64,000 nucleotides of DNA from CAZWDL01 sp964632995 (lineage in GTDB: Bacteria > Bacteroidota > Bacteroidia > Chitinophagales > Saprospiraceae): NCBI GenBank assembly GCA_964632995.1, contig CAZWDL010000001.1, positions 79,744-143,743 of the forward strand, read 5' to 3'. Shown here piece by piece: positions 46,170 to 55,709 of this stretch. How positions within the stretch are numbered: the stretch's first letter is position 1; each line of letters begins with the position of its first letter. Below the pieces are notes generated by a model. The model saw nothing but the letters and a program-made list of their open reading frames with translations, was not told the DNA's origin and ran no database searches. The position numbers and the translations under genes were made by a program.

Positions 46170-46931
46170 TCAGTCTTCTTCCTCCAGTACGGCTTCCAGT
46201 TCGGGGGTCATTTCCAGGTTGTGAAAAATATTTTGGGTATCCTCGTCATCTTCCAGTGCTTCAATCAGGTTGAGCGCTTTTCTGGCCTCGCTGAGGGCGA
46301 GGCTGGTTTGGGTAGTAGGAATGCGTTCCAGGTTGGCGCTCTTGGGTTCAATGTCCAGTTCTTCGAGTTTTTCCTGCATATTGCCGAAGTCGGGAAAGTC
46401 AACCGTAATAGTGACTTCACCGGCCTCGCGATCCACCTCGATATCTTCGGCTCCGCCGTCGATGAGTTCCAGTTGTAGTTCTTCGATGTCTCTGTCCTGA
46501 ATATCAACGACGAAGATCCCTTTGCGTTCGAACAGGTAGTCTACGGATCCGGAGGTAGCCAGGTTACCGCCATATTTGCTGAAAATGGCGCGTACATTAG
46601 AGACTGTTCGGTTCAGATTATCCGTCGTGCATTCAACAAATACAGCGATACCGCCGGGGGCATAGCCTTCGTAGCTGGGCTCATAAAAATCACCGCTGTC
46701 TTTATCCAGCGCCTTATTTATTGCCCGTTCTATATTATCCTTGGGCATGTTAACCCCCTTGGCGTTGGAAATTGCCAGGCGCAGACGGGGGTTAAAATCA
46801 GGGTCCCCGCTTCCCCCCTCTTTAACGGCGACGGTTATTTCTTTAATAATCCGGGAGAACATTTTAGAGCGCTTTTTATCGGCTGCTCCCTTTTTACGCT
46901 TTATTTTTGACCATTTGTTATGTCCTGCCAT
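46170..46931 (-). CDS. YebC/PmpR-type DNA-binding / translation factor
   Basis: About 253 residues from the ATG at 46931 (MAGHNKWSKIKRKKGAADKK), the near-universal family start; upstream codons to 46997 do not fit. Other markers are NPRLRLAISNAKGVNMPKDN, YEGYAPGGIAVFVEC and ALNLIEALEDDEDTQNIF. YebC proteins were described as transcription regulators and more recently as factors easing translation of proline-rich stretches. Acidic C-terminal tail. Confidence 0.95.
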   Translation of the reverse strand: MAGHNKWSKIKRKKGAADKKRSKMFSRIIKEITVAVKEGGSGDPDFNPRLRLAISNAKGVNMPKDNIERAINKALDKDSGDFYEPSYEGYAPGGIAVFVECTTDNLNRTVSNVRAIFSKYGGNLATSGSVDYLFERKGIFVVDIQDRDIEELQLELIDGGAEDIEVDREAGEVTITVDFPDFGNMQEKLEELDIEPKSANLERIPTTQTSLALSEARKALNLIEALEDDEDTQNIFHNLEMTPELEAVLEEED

Positions 46932-47074
46932 ATCGTTATCGCTTAATTTTTCAGGAATAAAAGATTGTTGCCATTTCCTCTTGTTGAAGCGGCGCATGCC
47001 GGATTGACGAACAACAAAATAAAAAATTTGCAGTCCCGCCTATAAGTTGCTGGATGCGGCGCGTGTTTTCAACA

Positions 47075-48064
47075 CTACTCTTCCGAAGAAGGTTCCTGTT
47101 TTTTAACAATAAAAAATTCAGCCGTTTTCGGACTAAACTGGATGTTCTTGACATAGTCGGGCCTGGTGGTGAGCTCAATACTGACCCGGTTGCGGCCTTC
47201 CTCCAGTGAGGCGCCCTTCAGATCCGCGACCAGCTTGAAATCATTTTCCGTAACCTCATTATACTGGCTCAGTCCGACGACGCAGTTGACCCGTACGCGT
47301 TGTGGGAAGAAGCGAATGCTGTCGATTTGATCGGGAACGTTTTCTACCTCTAATTCAACGAACAAAGATTTTTCGGTATACTGCTCTACCGGGATGTGTA
47401 TCTCAATCTGTCTGGTACTTAAAGAAACGACTTGGGGAGGAGGCTGCAGAGAAAGCTTTCTTATCATATCGCTTTTCAGATTCTGAATGATCAGCGAGTC
47501 GGTAGACCAACGCTCTATTTGTTCAACTGCTGATACCGGCCCGGTGACCGATACGCTGTCGGGGGCCAGCTCTATCGAATCGCGCAGATGATATTCGGGA
47601 CCGAAAGATAATTTGCGCTGCAACTGCACCGGCACGGTTTTAGTGACCTTCTCCTCCAGTTCCAGATCTATGCTTTCGTAGTTAATCTCAGAAATCTTGA
47701 TATCGCCGGAGGATAGCTGCCGGAGTATTTCACTACGGAGCTGGCTACGGCTTAGGAGCAAGTTGTCTGTTTGACTCAGATCATAGCTCAATTCTATCAC
47801 TGGGTTGGAAAAGTAATCAAAGAGCAGATCCCACCCCGTTCCTTCTATTTCGACCCGCATATCTTTGGGCGGAGCATCAGCCAGGGCTTTTCCCTCGGGA
47901 ATTTCAAAATCGAAAGTGACCTGCCGGACGGTAGTATATCGCTGTGAGAGTTTTACCAACAGCCAAAAAACAAGAGCTATACCGATGCATATCAGCAGTA
48001 TAGCCCTGTCTTCCTGTAACTTAAAATTGAGAATTTTATTTTTTATCTTGATCGTTGGAAGCAT
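47075..48064 (-). CDS. YbbR-domain protein
   Basis: 329 residues. One N-terminal membrane helix (ILLICIGIALVFWLLVKL) and YbbR-type beta domains such as TVRQVTFDFEIPEGKALAD, DSVSVTGPVSAVEQIER and KSLFVELEVENVPDQ. YbbR-like proteins can regulate c-di-AMP synthase in Firmicutes (CdaR); the role in Bacteroidota is not settled. Its start overlaps the end of yajC by 29 bases, so the two are transcriptionally and probably translationally coupled. Confidence 0.88.
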   Translation of the reverse strand: MLPTIKIKNKILNFKLQEDRAILLICIGIALVFWLLVKLSQRYTTVRQVTFDFEIPEGKALADAPPKDMRVEIEGTGWDLLFDYFSNPVIELSYDLSQTDNLLLSRSQLRSEILRQLSSGDIKISEINYESIDLELEEKVTKTVPVQLQRKLSFGPEYHLRDSIELAPDSVSVTGPVSAVEQIERWSTDSLIIQNLKSDMIRKLSLQPPPQVVSLSTRQIEIHIPVEQYTEKSLFVELEVENVPDQIDSIRFFPQRVRVNCVVGLSQYNEVTENDFKLVADLKGASLEEGRNRVSIELTTRPDYVKNIQFSPKTAEFFIVKKQEPSSEE

Positions 48065-48365
48065 ACACCTGTTCAGTCATCTCCTTGGAAATAGCGCTCT
48101 TAGCCACTCTAATATAGGTTTTATTTGCTACTTCCAGCGTAATGATATCATCCTCGATTTTGTTGACTCTACCGAGTATACCGCTGGTTGTAGCCACCTC
48201 GTCTCCTTTTTCAATAGATTCCATAAAGGCTTTCTGTTCTTTCTGTTTCTTGGCCTGGGGCCGGATGAGAAACAACCAGAAAATGAGAAACATGGCGGCG
48301 ATGAATACAAGATTGATTAATCCGGCGCCGCCGGATTGCAGTAGAATAATGGTTAACGTTATCAT
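48036..48365 (-). CDS. yajC: Preprotein translocase subunit YajC
   Basis: 109 residues. A single membrane helix LINLVFIAAMFLIFWLFLIR followed by the diagnostic PQAKKQKEQKAFMESIEKGD, then EVATTSGILGRVNKIEDD. It is a small accessory subunit of the Sec translocon. It overlaps ybbR by 29 bases and starts 13 bases after the DUF1573 gene ends, making a tight three-gene operon. Confidence 0.96.
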   Translation of the reverse strand: MITLTIILLQSGGAGLINLVFIAAMFLIFWLFLIRPQAKKQKEQKAFMESIEKGDEVATTSGILGRVNKIEDDIITLEVANKTYIRVAKSAISKEMTEQVYASNDQDKK

Positions 48366-48378
48366 GTTACTTTGTTAA

Positions 48379-48882
48379 TTATTGATCAGCCTCTTCTGCC
48401 GGCCGGACAACTCCTGTGAGCAGCACCTTAGTGGTCGACGGATAAGTGTTAGCCGTTACGGTAATGGGTTTACTTTGCTGATTTCGCTTGTTTTGAGTAT
48501 TGAAACGAACTTTGATTTCCCCCTTTTCACCCGGTGCTATAGGGGCCTGCGGCCATTCCGGGACCGTGCATCCGCAAGTCGAACGCGCACCGCTGATGAG
48601 CAATGGCGCCTTACCGGTATTGGTAAAAGCAAATACGTGTTCTACCACTAATCCTTCTTTTACTTCACCAAAATCATAAATTTCCTCTTCGAACGTGATT
48701 TTGGCCACATTAACGGTATCCTCCGGGCTGTCGGCAGATACAGGGTTGCGGATAATGTCAGCGTTGCTCCACACGTCTTCCTGCATAATTTCCTCCACCG
48801 ACTTTTCCATATCGCCGGACGATTGCTGCCCGCAGGCAGCCAGTAGCGCAATCGTCGAAAGCAGTATACACCATGTTTTCAT
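48379..48882 (-). CDS. DUF1573 lipoprotein
   Basis: About 167 residues from the ATG at 48882, with signal MKTWCILLSTIALLAAC and lipobox LAAC. The DUF1573 beta-sandwich follows: TFEEEIYDFGEVKEGLVVEH, FTNTGKAPLLISGARSTCGC and VPEWPQAPIAPGEKGEIKV. It is anchored in the periplasm or on the surface; role unknown. First gene of DUF1573-yajC-ybbR, a common Bacteroidota order. Confidence 0.92.
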   Translation of the reverse strand: MKTWCILLSTIALLAACGQQSSGDMEKSVEEIMQEDVWSNADIIRNPVSADSPEDTVNVAKITFEEEIYDFGEVKEGLVVEHVFAFTNTGKAPLLISGARSTCGCTVPEWPQAPIAPGEKGEIKVRFNTQNKRNQQSKPITVTANTYPSTTKVLLTGVVRPAEEADQ

Positions 48883-49019
48883 ACCGAGAAGCTTTCTTTG
48901 TAATTTTCCCAAAAGTATAATTTTTAGCTTATAAAGTAAAACAAATAGCAGGCAGCCAGGTTTTGTCAACGCAAGTTTACCGCTTAACTTTACTGCTTTA
49001 TGATAAAGCCATCGCAATA

Positions 49020-49544
49020 GTGAGACGCATTTTTCTGATCGGGTTTATGGGGAGCGGCAAGAGCTATACGGGCCAAAAGCTGGCACGCCTGCTGGATTTG
49101 CCATTTATTGATCTCGACGAATACATAGAACAACAGGCGGGGCAATCGATCAGTCGGCTCTTTGAAACGGAGGGCGAACATGCTTTTCGAAAACGCGAGC
49201 GCGATGCGCTGCAGGAAATGAAGCACTACAAAGCTGCTGTAATCGCCTGCGGTGGCGGAACGCCCTGCTTTGGGAACAACATGAGCTGGATGAACCAAAA
49301 CGGACTCACCGTTTATCTGAAAGCGCCGGTCGAGCTGCTACTCCGTCGTCTGGAACGGGAAACTGCCCACCGGCCTCTTTTGGAAGGGCTGGATAGAGAG
49401 GAATTGCGTCAATTCATCCGGCAGCGGCTCCGTCAAAGAGCCCCTTACTACGAGCAGGCCAGCGTCGTTTTTGAACAGCAGAGCGGCCGGGAGTCTATCG
49501 CCGAAGAACTGGTCCGGCATCTGCAAGACATCATCGGGCACTGA
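49020..49544 (+). CDS. aroK: Shikimate kinase
   Basis: About 174 residues from a GTG at 49020, directly before RRIFLIGFMGSGKSYTGQKL, the usual family start; TTG at 48963 would add 19 unconserved residues. Walker A GFMGSGKS, then FIDLDEYIEQQAG, HAFRKRERDALQEM, ACGGGTPCF and RPLLEG are all family motifs. It phosphorylates shikimate in aromatic amino acid synthesis. It is divergent from the DUF1573 gene. Confidence 0.93.
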   Translation: MRRIFLIGFMGSGKSYTGQKLARLLDLPFIDLDEYIEQQAGQSISRLFETEGEHAFRKRERDALQEMKHYKAAVIACGGGTPCFGNNMSWMNQNGLTVYLKAPVELLLRRLERETAHRPLLEGLDREELRQFIRQRLRQRAPYYEQASVVFEQQSGRESIAEELVRHLQDIIGH

Positions 49545-49579
49545 GCATTCGAATCCAGTCTGAAGCACACCTCATTATA

Positions 49580-50188
49580 ATGAAAAAAAAGAAAGCCCCC
49601 CTGCTTTTCGCAGGAATTGATTACGGCAGCAAGACCGCCGGCACGACGGTGATTGCCTTTCCCGACGAAAACGACCTGGTTCATTTTGCCGGCAGTCCGG
49701 TTAAAGGGGACGCCGACCGCTTCATCCGGGACTGGTGCGCGCAGCATCATCCCGGCCGCATCTATATTGATGCGCCGCTGTCCCTCCCGGGTGTTTATCG
49801 GTGGCCGGAGCAGTACGGGGACTATTTCTACCGGCAAGCTGACCGGTCGGTATCGGCCATGTCTCCTATGTTTCTGGGAGGGCTGACTGCCCGGGCCATG
49901 AAACTTAGCGCCGAATTGAACGAACTCAATATTGAAACGAAGGAAGTATACCCCAGTCGCCTGGCTGCGGAGCTCGGATTCGATAAAAAGCAGTATAAGA
50001 AAGTCAAGAAATACCTGCAACCTCTTACCCGGCAGCTATGCTCGCAATTGCCCTTCGCTACCGATCCTGCATCCGTCATCGATTGGCATCATTTCGACGC
50101 ACTTTTGGCGCTGTTTAGTGGCTGGCGGCATCAAAACGAACATCACCTTCTATTCGGAGAAGGCGAGGAAGGGTGCATCATCGTGTAG
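49580..50188 (+). CDS. DUF429 family predicted nuclease
   Basis: 202 residues. RNase H-like fold signatures: start LLFAGIDYGSKTAGTTVIAF with the first acidic residue, then RIYIDAPLSLP, EVYPSRLAAELGF and IDWHHFDALLALFSGW with late acidic positions. The family is predicted to be a nuclease; its substrate is unknown. It lies 35 bases after aroK on the same strand. Confidence 0.82.
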   Translation: MKKKKAPLLFAGIDYGSKTAGTTVIAFPDENDLVHFAGSPVKGDADRFIRDWCAQHHPGRIYIDAPLSLPGVYRWPEQYGDYFYRQADRSVSAMSPMFLGGLTARAMKLSAELNELNIETKEVYPSRLAAELGFDKKQYKKVKKYLQPLTRQLCSQLPFATDPASVIDWHHFDALLALFSGWRHQNEHHLLFGEGEEGCIIV

Positions 50189-50289
50189 AAAGCAGAATTT
50201 TTTTAGCTTTACATGCAAAAAATCGTCGGTATACCGGGTCCGGTGCATCAGTCTGCCCGGATATTCACTCATGAATAAAGCGGGCTAGG

Positions 50290-53200
50290 ATGGCTCATCA
50301 AATCAGCATTCCCTTTTACGCATTTAAGTTACATCTCTCCCCCGGCCGGTATTTTCTGGCTCCGCTAAGCGATCGCAATGCTATTCGAACAGGGGAACCG
50401 CTTCACCTCGTCGCCGGGCGCTATGCCGAGGAGCTGCAGCGCCACGTGCTGAATAAAGGGGGCAATCATAGTTTACTGGATGAGTACCGCAGCGGTAACT
50501 TCCTGAGAGGTAGCCTGACGATCGCTTTCTCCGCTGCCCGGGACCGGATCAGTTATCCCGCCTTCGAACTCGAATTCGATTATTTCTTTAACGAACAGGA
50601 ACGAGGCGCCTGGGGAATAATCCCTGCTCTGGGGATAGAAACGTTCACTACCAAACCGGCACAGCTGGAAAAACGCCTGGAAGATGCGCTGCGACTTGAA
50701 TTTGCACGCCATCAGCGACTGGGTGCGCTACAGGATATCGTGGCAGCAATCTGGTATGAAGAAGTGGAGTTACTCCAGCAGGAAATGACTTTGCAGACCC
50801 TGACTCCCAAGGAAGTTGAAGATCAGCAAGAACGCCCCAGCGAGCGTCTTTTACCCCAGGTGGCTCAAGTGCTGAACATCACGTCGCCTGTCACCTTCGG
50901 TCGCAAAAAATCGCTTGACGAAATGGAGCGGGCGCTGAAAAACGAGTTTAGCCGGAATGTGTTGGTCGTGGGAGCCTCCGGCGTGGGCAAAACCGCTTTA
51001 GTCTGGGAAATCAGCCGGCAGCTCGAAAAGAGAGGAATTAGCGGGAAAATATGGGAAACCACGGCCTCTACCCTGATCAAGGAACTCACTCGCGAAACGG
51101 GCTGGCAGGACAACCTGGCCCGCCTTTGCCGGGAAATGGCCGAAAGTGCTGATCTGCTGTACATCAGAAACCTGATGGAGCTTTTTGAGGTCGGAAAATA
51201 TGAAGGCAATGAAGTCTCTATCGCCGATTACCTGCGCAGCTATCTCAACCGGGGCGAGATCACGCTGATCTCAGAATGCACCGAGGAGGAGAAGGCGCTC
51301 ATTGAACTAAAAAGTCCCAATTACCTGAGCTATTTTCAGCTCATTCAACTGGAGGAACCCAAGCAAGAGCTAGAACAAATCATATTGAACAAGGTGAAAG
51401 CCATAGCCGCGGATAAGGTCGAGGAGATTTCCGAAGAGGCCATCCGGGAAACCATCCGGCTGAGCCGTCGTTTTATGCCTTACTCCGGTATGCCCGGCAA
51501 GCCCATCCGCTTTTTGGAAAGCTTGCTGATCAACGAGGGAGGACGCCGCCGGGAAGGAAAAAAGAGAGCGGTCAGCCGTTCGCAAGTCATCCGCTATTTT
51601 TGTGAAGACAGCGGCCTGCCCGCTTTTATGATCGACCCCGGCATTCCCATGGATACCGAAGCCATGCGCAGGCATTTCAACAACAATGTTTTTGGTCAGG
51701 AGGCAGCGGTAAATCACCTGGTCGATCTGCTGGTTTCGGTCAAAGCCGCGCTCACGCGAACAGGCAAGCCGATCGCATCGCTGCTCTTTGCGGGCTCTAC
51801 CGGTGTCGGCAAAACAGAACTGGCTAAGGTGCTGGCCGGATTTATGTTTGGCCGCCGGGATCGCCTGACACGCTTTGATATGAGTGAATTTTCCAGCCCC
51901 TTTGCGGTAATGCGGCTCATCGGCAGCAATTATTTTTCGGAGGGTTTACTCACATCTGCCGTACGACGCGAACCATTCTCCGTATTGCTTTTCGATGAAA
52001 TTGAAAAGGCGCATAACAGTTTTTACGACCTGCTTCTCCAGATTCTCAGCGAAGGAAGATTGACCGACAGCCAGGGTAAGCTGGTCAATTTCTGCAGCAC
52101 CATCATTATTATGACCTCCAATATAGGTGCGGAAAATGCTCACGGTCAACGCATCAGCTGGAATCGTGATAAGCAGGACAGTGAAGTACAGGCCAATTTC
52201 CTCGGTGCGGTTCAGCGGTACTTCCGGCCGGAATTATTTAACCGGATCGATCAGGTTATCCCCTTTGCTCCACTCGATCGCTTAACCATAAGGTACATCA
52301 TAGACCGGGAAATCCGTCACTTGTACCAACGTGAAGGAATAAAGTTTCGCCGGATGAACCTGGAAATAGAAGATCCGGTGATCGACTACCTCGCCGAAAA
52401 AGGATACGATAATCAATACGGGGCCCGCCACTTACAACGCACACTGCGGGAAGCACTGGTATTGCCGCTGGCCCGCATACTAAATGAACAGGATTCCGAA
52501 GACCAGTTGCTCCTACGGGTAGCACTCGAAAGAGGCCTGCCTGTCATACACCTGGAAGCCGACCCCCTGGGCATAGAAATTCTGCTTGAAGAACTGGATA
52601 AAATCCAGCAGACTGATGAGGTGAGCGAACTGCGACGCAAAGTTTACCGTCTGCAGGAAAGCCCTTCGTACGTCCATCTGCTCAACCAGATCGAATCGCT
52701 GGAGCGAAAAAAGGAACGCAAAAAGAAACGCTTCTGGGAAAACCAGGCGCTCGCAGACCGGTACGGCCTCCTGCTCGATACCCGGAAAAAAAACCTGGAC
52801 CTGACCCGTGAAATCGATGAACTCGAAATGACGCTCAGCCTGGCAAGCCTGGAATTAGCTCCCTATAATACCAGCTTGGCAAACCAGATAGCAACCTGGC
52901 GGGAAGCTTTCTTTCAGCTCAAGGTGGACCTTTTCCAGCGATTAAACCCGGATCAGGACCGCTGCTTTTTAAAAATATACGGCTCCCGGCCGGCAAAAGT
53001 GGTCGCTTTCTATAAATCCCTGCTCGAACGACTCGGTTTTGAGTACACATCCGTATCGGTTTGGTTCAAAGAAAATTACCGGCAAAAAGCAGCGCCCGGA
53101 AAATTGTATACCAAAGTGGGAATGAACTGGGAAGACTTTCCAGCTACACTCGAGGATGGAAAACACGGAACCTGCTACGGGGTGGAATTCAGTATTGAAG

Positions 53201-53502
53201 GCACTGCTGCGTTTCTCTATTTACAGGAAGAAACCGGGCTTCAGGAGTGGCATAGTGAAACCCAGGAAGAAATGCTCGGCTATCATTTAATCGTCGACAA
53301 CGAAGTGGCTCCCACCCCCGAAGAAATTCATCGCATGAAATATTATAAGCAACATTCGGCACGCCGTTTTGTGGAAAGAAAGCATTTCACTGATAATCTT
53401 TACAAAATTAACCGGGAACTGGCGGACTCAGAACGGCTGAACTTTTTAACAGAGCATCTGAATAAGCGATTCGAAGTCAAGCTCGATCTCGAAATCCTGT
53501 AA
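50290..53502 (+). CDS. Clp-like double AAA+ ATPase with unusual N- and C-terminal domains
   Basis: 1070 residues. Residues 1-190 form a novel N-domain without Clp-N repeats. The first AAA domain has Walker A GASGVGKT near 227-234, but where the Walker B should be (near 290) the text is LLYIRNLMELF, lacking the Asp-Glu pair, so hydrolysis there is probably lost. The second AAA domain is intact: GSTGVGKTE near 502, VLLFDEIEKAH near 565, an arginine finger in RPELFNRID near 648 and sensor 2 in GARHLQR near 712. A coiled-coil-like region (770-865) follows, then a C-terminal domain (890-1070). The C-terminal domain has FLKIYGS, AFYKSLLERLGFEYTSV and GVEFSIEGTAAFLYLQEETG, a pattern like the PCRF domain of peptide release factors; GGQ is absent. 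Likely an unfoldase or disaggregase for a special substrate. Confidence 0.88.
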   Translation: MAHQISIPFYAFKLHLSPGRYFLAPLSDRNAIRTGEPLHLVAGRYAEELQRHVLNKGGNHSLLDEYRSGNFLRGSLTIAFSAARDRISYPAFELEFDYFFNEQERGAWGIIPALGIETFTTKPAQLEKRLEDALRLEFARHQRLGALQDIVAAIWYEEVELLQQEMTLQTLTPKEVEDQQERPSERLLPQVAQVLNITSPVTFGRKKSLDEMERALKNEFSRNVLVVGASGVGKTALVWEISRQLEKRGISGKIWETTASTLIKELTRETGWQDNLARLCREMAESADLLYIRNLMELFEVGKYEGNEVSIADYLRSYLNRGEITLISECTEEEKALIELKSPNYLSYFQLIQLEEPKQELEQIILNKVKAIAADKVEEISEEAIRETIRLSRRFMPYSGMPGKPIRFLESLLINEGGRRREGKKRAVSRSQVIRYFCEDSGLPAFMIDPGIPMDTEAMRRHFNNNVFGQEAAVNHLVDLLVSVKAALTRTGKPIASLLFAGSTGVGKTELAKVLAGFMFGRRDRLTRFDMSEFSSPFAVMRLIGSNYFSEGLLTSAVRREPFSVLLFDEIEKAHNSFYDLLLQILSEGRLTDSQGKLVNFCSTIIIMTSNIGAENAHGQRISWNRDKQDSEVQANFLGAVQRYFRPELFNRIDQVIPFAPLDRLTIRYIIDREIRHLYQREGIKFRRMNLEIEDPVIDYLAEKGYDNQYGARHLQRTLREALVLPLARILNEQDSEDQLLLRVALERGLPVIHLEADPLGIEILLEELDKIQQTDEVSELRRKVYRLQESPSYVHLLNQIESLERKKERKKKRFWENQALADRYGLLLDTRKKNLDLTREIDELEMTLSLASLELAPYNTSLANQIATWREAFFQLKVDLFQRLNPDQDRCFLKIYGSRPAKVVAFYKSLLERLGFEYTSVSVWFKENYRQKAAPGKLYTKVGMNWEDFPATLEDGKHGTCYGVEFSIEGTAAFLYLQEETGLQEWHSETQEEMLGYHLIVDNEVAPTPEEIHRMKYYKQHSARRFVERKHFTDNLYKINRELADSERLNFLTEHLNKRFEVKLDLEIL

Positions 53503-53506
53503 TCTT

Positions 53507-54868
53507 TCAGAGGACACCCTGGGCGATAATAGCATCTGCTGCCCGGATAAAACCAGCGATATTTGCTCCCCGGGCGTAATTAGTCACGCCGTTATTTTTC
53601 TTACTGTGTTCCAGACAGGTATTGTGAATACGGCGCATAATTTCCCGGAGTTTGTCATCGATATCATCCTCCGGCCAGGAAAGTCGACGGTTATTCTGAC
53701 TCATTTCCAGAGCGGAGATGGCCACTCCACCTGCATTTGCTGCTTTTCCCGGAGCATAGGACATACCTGCCTCCTGTATAATCTGCAGTGCTTCCGGAGT
53801 TACCGGCATATTGGCGCCCTCAACAATCATTGAACAGCCGTTATCCAGAAGATGACTGGCATCCTGTTTGGTTATTTCATTTTCGGTAGCACAGGGAAAA
53901 GCAATATCGCCAGCCAATGTCCAGGGTTTCTGCCCCTCCAGGTAAGCAGCTCCGAAGGCTTCCGCAAATTCGTGCATACGTCTCTGGCGTTCATTCTTCA
54001 ATGCCTTGATCCACTCCAGTTGTTCCGCATCAATTCCGGACTCCAAATAGACGGTACCGTCTGAATCAGAAAGTGAGAGCACCTTTCCACCCAGTTGAAT
54101 AAGCTTTTCCGCCACGTGTTGAGCAACGTTTCCGGAACCAGATACCAGGCATTTTTTTCCTTCCAGCGTATCATTGCCGGCGCCGAGCATTTCTTCCGCG
54201 AAGTAAACTACTCCGTAGCCGGTGGCCTCCCGGCGCAGCGCACTGCCGCCGAAGGAAAGCGGCTTGCCGGTGATCACCCCGAGATCGGCATTACGAAGTT
54301 CTCTGTACACCCCATACAGGTATCCAATTTCGCGTTTTCCTACCCCGATATCTCCCGCCGGAACATCCGTATCGGGCCCGAGGTAGCGAAAGAGCTTTTT
54401 CATGAAAGCCTGGCAAAAACGCATGACCTCAGCATCCGTTTTACCCTTTGGGTTAAAATCAGCTCCCCCTTTAGCTCCACCGATAGGCAAGCCCGTTAAA
54501 CTATTTTTGAAAACCTGTTCAAAGGCGAGGGATTTCAGCAAGCTGCGATCAACGGATGGATGAAACCGCAACCCACCTTTATAAGGCCCCAGAGCATCAC
54601 TGAATTGAATGCGATATCCCCGGTTTACTTGTATGTTACCCTGATCATCCGTCCAGGTAACCCGGAAAGAAATACAACGATCGGGTTCGGTCAGTCGCTC
54701 GGCAAGAGCGTATCCCTGATACTTCTTCTCTTTTTTGAGAAAGGGAAGCACATCATTCATCAGTTCCCGTACCCTCTGGTGATACTCTGCCTCCCCGGGG
54801 TGACGGGCAGCTAGTTGTTCCGTAAACGCATCCAAATCAATTTTCTCTGAAGCGATTGTTTCCGACAT
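53507..54868 (-). CDS. gdhA: NADP-specific glutamate dehydrogenase
   Basis: About 453 residues from the ATG at 54868; upstream codons to 54919 are unconserved. Family hallmarks: QVNRGYRIQFSDALGPYKGG, the lysine-containing LPIGGAKGGADFNPKGK and DVPAGDIGVGKREIGYLYG. It aminates 2-oxoglutarate with NADPH for ammonium assimilation. It converges with the AAA+ gene, stop codons 4 bases apart. Confidence 0.95.
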   Translation of the reverse strand: MSETIASEKIDLDAFTEQLAARHPGEAEYHQRVRELMNDVLPFLKKEKKYQGYALAERLTEPDRCISFRVTWTDDQGNIQVNRGYRIQFSDALGPYKGGLRFHPSVDRSLLKSLAFEQVFKNSLTGLPIGGAKGGADFNPKGKTDAEVMRFCQAFMKKLFRYLGPDTDVPAGDIGVGKREIGYLYGVYRELRNADLGVITGKPLSFGGSALRREATGYGVVYFAEEMLGAGNDTLEGKKCLVSGSGNVAQHVAEKLIQLGGKVLSLSDSDGTVYLESGIDAEQLEWIKALKNERQRRMHEFAEAFGAAYLEGQKPWTLAGDIAFPCATENEITKQDASHLLDNGCSMIVEGANMPVTPEALQIIQEAGMSYAPGKAANAGGVAISALEMSQNNRRLSWPEDDIDDKLREIMRRIHNTCLEHSKKNNGVTNYARGANIAGFIRAADAIIAQGVL

Positions 54869-54981
54869 TTTAGTGATTTTAATAAGCACGCTTTTTTCTC
54901 TCAAATTAACTATCACCAAAATCCCTTGCCGTGTTCAGATGGAAGGCTACGCTACGCTACCCTATTCTTCCACATCCTTTC

Positions 54982-55698
54982 TCAAATAGCCTGATGATTG
55001 AAGGGTTGCATTACCATTTCCGATACCACTCCGGTGGAAGGTTGCTGACACAGGAACCAGACGGCGCGCGCAGCTTCCTTGGCGCTGATAAACTTATCGC
55101 GATTGACGCGCATATCGATATCATCCCAGAAAGAAGAGTCAACGCCGCCGAGGTACAGATTTACAATGCGAATATTGGTTCGCTTGATTTCTTCGCGAAC
55201 GGACTTCAGCATACCGTTCAAGCCGTACTTGGAAGCTGCATAGGCAGCAGCTCCGGCCATGGGGGTTTTGCCCAACACGCCGGGAATATTGAGGATAAGA
55301 CCTTCCTTTTCGTCCTTCATCGGCGGCAGAAAAGCCTTGAGCAGATGGAAACTCCCCTTGAGGTTGACATCGAGTGATTCAGCAAACTCTTCACTCTCCA
55401 GGCTTTCCAGTTTTTTGATGATACCGATTCCGGCAGCATTAATTAAAACATCGAGAGGTTTGACCTTTTCGTGAATGGCTGCAGCCACTTTTTCTACTTG
55501 TCCGTAATCGGTGATATCCAATTCAAAGACCTGCTCGGAGGGAATGTCATTTTCTTCCGCTACCTCTTTGAGCTTTTTCGTATCACGACCGGTGATGAAG
55601 ACATTCGCTTCGTTGTTTTTGACCAGGCGGACCGTTTCCGATCCGATACCGCCGGTCGCACCCACGATCAATACATTCTTATTATTAAGCACTTCCAT
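54982..55698 (-). CDS. SDR family oxidoreductase
   Basis: 238 residues of the classical short-chain dehydrogenase type. Cofactor motif GATGGIGSE, structural NAAGIG and active-site YAASKYGLNG with the Tyr-Lys pair. Substrate unknown. It starts 11 bases after the folE stop on the same strand, which might link it to pterin metabolism, though this is only contextual. Confidence 0.9.
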   Translation of the reverse strand: MEVLNNKNVLIVGATGGIGSETVRLVKNNEANVFITGRDTKKLKEVAEENDIPSEQVFELDITDYGQVEKVAAAIHEKVKPLDVLINAAGIGIIKKLESLESEEFAESLDVNLKGSFHLLKAFLPPMKDEKEGLILNIPGVLGKTPMAGAAAYAASKYGLNGMLKSVREEIKRTNIRIVNLYLGGVDSSFWDDIDMRVNRDKFISAKEAARAVWFLCQQPSTGVVSEMVMQPFNHQAI

Positions 55699-55709
55699 AC
55701 TAGATCAAT

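Noticed and set aside
50290..53502. Type VI secretion ClpV/TssH
   Set aside because: No Clp-N domain and no type VI genes nearby; the first AAA domain is degenerate, unlike ClpV.
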